From positions 1-12,793 of the forward strand of contig SUUD01000029.1 of assembly GCA_015062715.1 (NCBI GenBank): a stretch of 12,793 bases of DNA, written 5' to 3'. Of this stretch, positions 5,130 to 12,793 are shown piece by piece (within the stretch, counting starts at the first letter, position 1; each line of letters begins with the position of its first letter). The DNA comes from Olsenella sp. (GTDB taxonomy: Bacteria; Actinomycetota; Coriobacteriia; Coriobacteriales; Atopobiaceae). Made by a program: the position numbers and the translations under genes. Below the pieces are notes generated by a model that saw nothing but the letters and a program-made list of their open reading frames with translations, was not told the origin of the DNA and searched no databases.

Positions 5130-5158
5130 TCACAATTCACCTGCGGGTTTGCTCGGAC
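5093..5158 (-). ncRNA. Candidate small RNA divergent from rpoB (about 66 nt)
   Basis: This is the interval between the predicted start of a near-consensus - strand promoter (5164-5192) and the T run of a - strand terminator (5093-5129). The transcript would have about 29 unpaired or weakly structured bases (including GAGCAAACCC) followed by the terminator hairpin. No convincing ORF fits: a GTG-initiated frame at 5140 runs straight through the hairpin and T run. It would be antisense to any rplL-rpoB read-through RNA. The existence of a transcript is inferred; the alternative is a sterile, terminated by-product of a bidirectional promoter. The start position is uncertain by a few bases. Confidence 0.5.
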
Positions 5159-5163
5159 AAGCG

Positions 5164-5192
5164 AATATAAAGAAAAAATCGGAATAAGTCAA
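5164..5192 (-). promoter_or_regulatory. Minus-strand sigma-70-type promoter
   Basis: On the - strand, TTGACT (5192-5187) and TATATT (5169-5164) each match 5 of 6 consensus bases and are separated by exactly 17 bases. The predicted start is near 5158. It lies in an AT-rich patch (about 38% G+C over 5161-5220 by hand count) within a GC-rich window, where chance promoter likeness is easier, so the match is strong but not proof. Confidence 0.62.
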
Positions 5193-5200
5193 GACTTTTC

Positions 5201-5229
5201 TTGACCGGCGATTTGCGCTTAGGCAAAAT
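5201..5229 (+). promoter_or_regulatory. Sigma-70-type promoter for rpoB-rpoC
   Basis: TTGACC (5201-5206) and CAAAAT (5224-5229; 4 of 6) are separated by 17 bases. The predicted start is near 5236, leaving a leader of about 46 bases before the GTG. AT-rich sequence just upstream (5161-5199) could act as an UP element but also holds the divergent promoter. TTGCGCT occurs twice, at 5213-5219 and 5236-5242, on either side of the -10 box. Confidence 0.75.
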
Positions 5230-5281
5230 ATTACCTTGCGCTAACTGCCACCATTCGCCATTTCGAGGGAGGAACTGCCTG

Positions 5282-8803
<3,522 letters not shown>

Positions 8804-8809
8804 CCAACC

Positions 8810-12793
<3,984 letters not shown>

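Noticed and set aside
5093..5140. Small ORF inside the candidate small RNA (GTG at 5140, - strand)
   Set aside because: It reads straight through the terminator stem and T run, and has no clear ribosome-binding site.
5166..5171. TATAAA as a + strand -10 box
   Set aside because: No -35 box at usable distance on the + strand; the same AT-rich bases are better explained as the - strand TATATT.
5201..5281. Upstream start for rpoB at 5201
   Set aside because: It would begin on the -35 box of the rpoB promoter and add 27 unconserved residues. The GTG at 5282 has a Shine-Dalgarno sequence and fits the family N terminus.

Overview
The window is the chromosomal translation/transcription core cluster of a high-G+C bacterium, all genes on the + strand, in the order tuf (3' part) - rpmG - tRNA-Trp - secE - nusG - rplK - rplA - rplJ - rplL - rpoB - rpoC (3' end cut by the window). 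The RpoC N-terminal coiled-coil insertion, the four-cysteine L33, the GTG starts of rpoB and rpoC and the general protein style point to an actinomycete, and I infer a Coriobacteriia-like (Olsenella/Collinsella/Atopobium-type) organism. The genus is not proven by the sequence.

Layout. 1-960: end of tuf and a strong intrinsic terminator. 1001-2299: a promoter with a palindrome over its -10 box drives rpmG, tRNA-Trp (anticodon CCA, CCA end encoded), secE and nusG; secE and nusG are only 2 bases apart. 2300-3714: rplK-rplA, each preceded by structured non-coding DNA: two crossing 7-bp helices before rplK, and a long branched inverted repeat with 18-bp perfect arms between the genes. 3715-4992: a near-consensus promoter, an L10-leader-type RNA overlapping a terminator hairpin, then rplJ and rplL. 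4993-5281: strong terminator, AT-rich promoter region and RBS before rpoB. 5282-12793: rpoB and rpoC, 6 bases apart and translationally coupled.

The genes make one functional set: EF-Tu and ribosomal proteins L33, L11, L1, L10, L7/L12; the SecE translocon subunit; the transcription factor NusG; and the beta and beta' subunits of RNA polymerase. Separate promoters and terminators let ribosomal protein and RNA polymerase synthesis be set independently.

The most interesting non-ordinary signal is in the rplL-rpoB gap. A near-consensus - strand promoter (TTGACT, 17 bases, TATATT) lies back to back with the rpoB promoter. About 30 bases after its predicted start is a - strand hairpin followed by six Ts, so together they predict a divergent RNA of about 66 nt. 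The second theme is RNA polymerase itself: beta fork loop 2, the rifampicin pocket, the beta' bridge helix, trigger loop and switch-1 segment all differ from family sequences I know well at positions that are usually near-invariant. No mobile element, CRISPR array, rRNA or prophage is visible.
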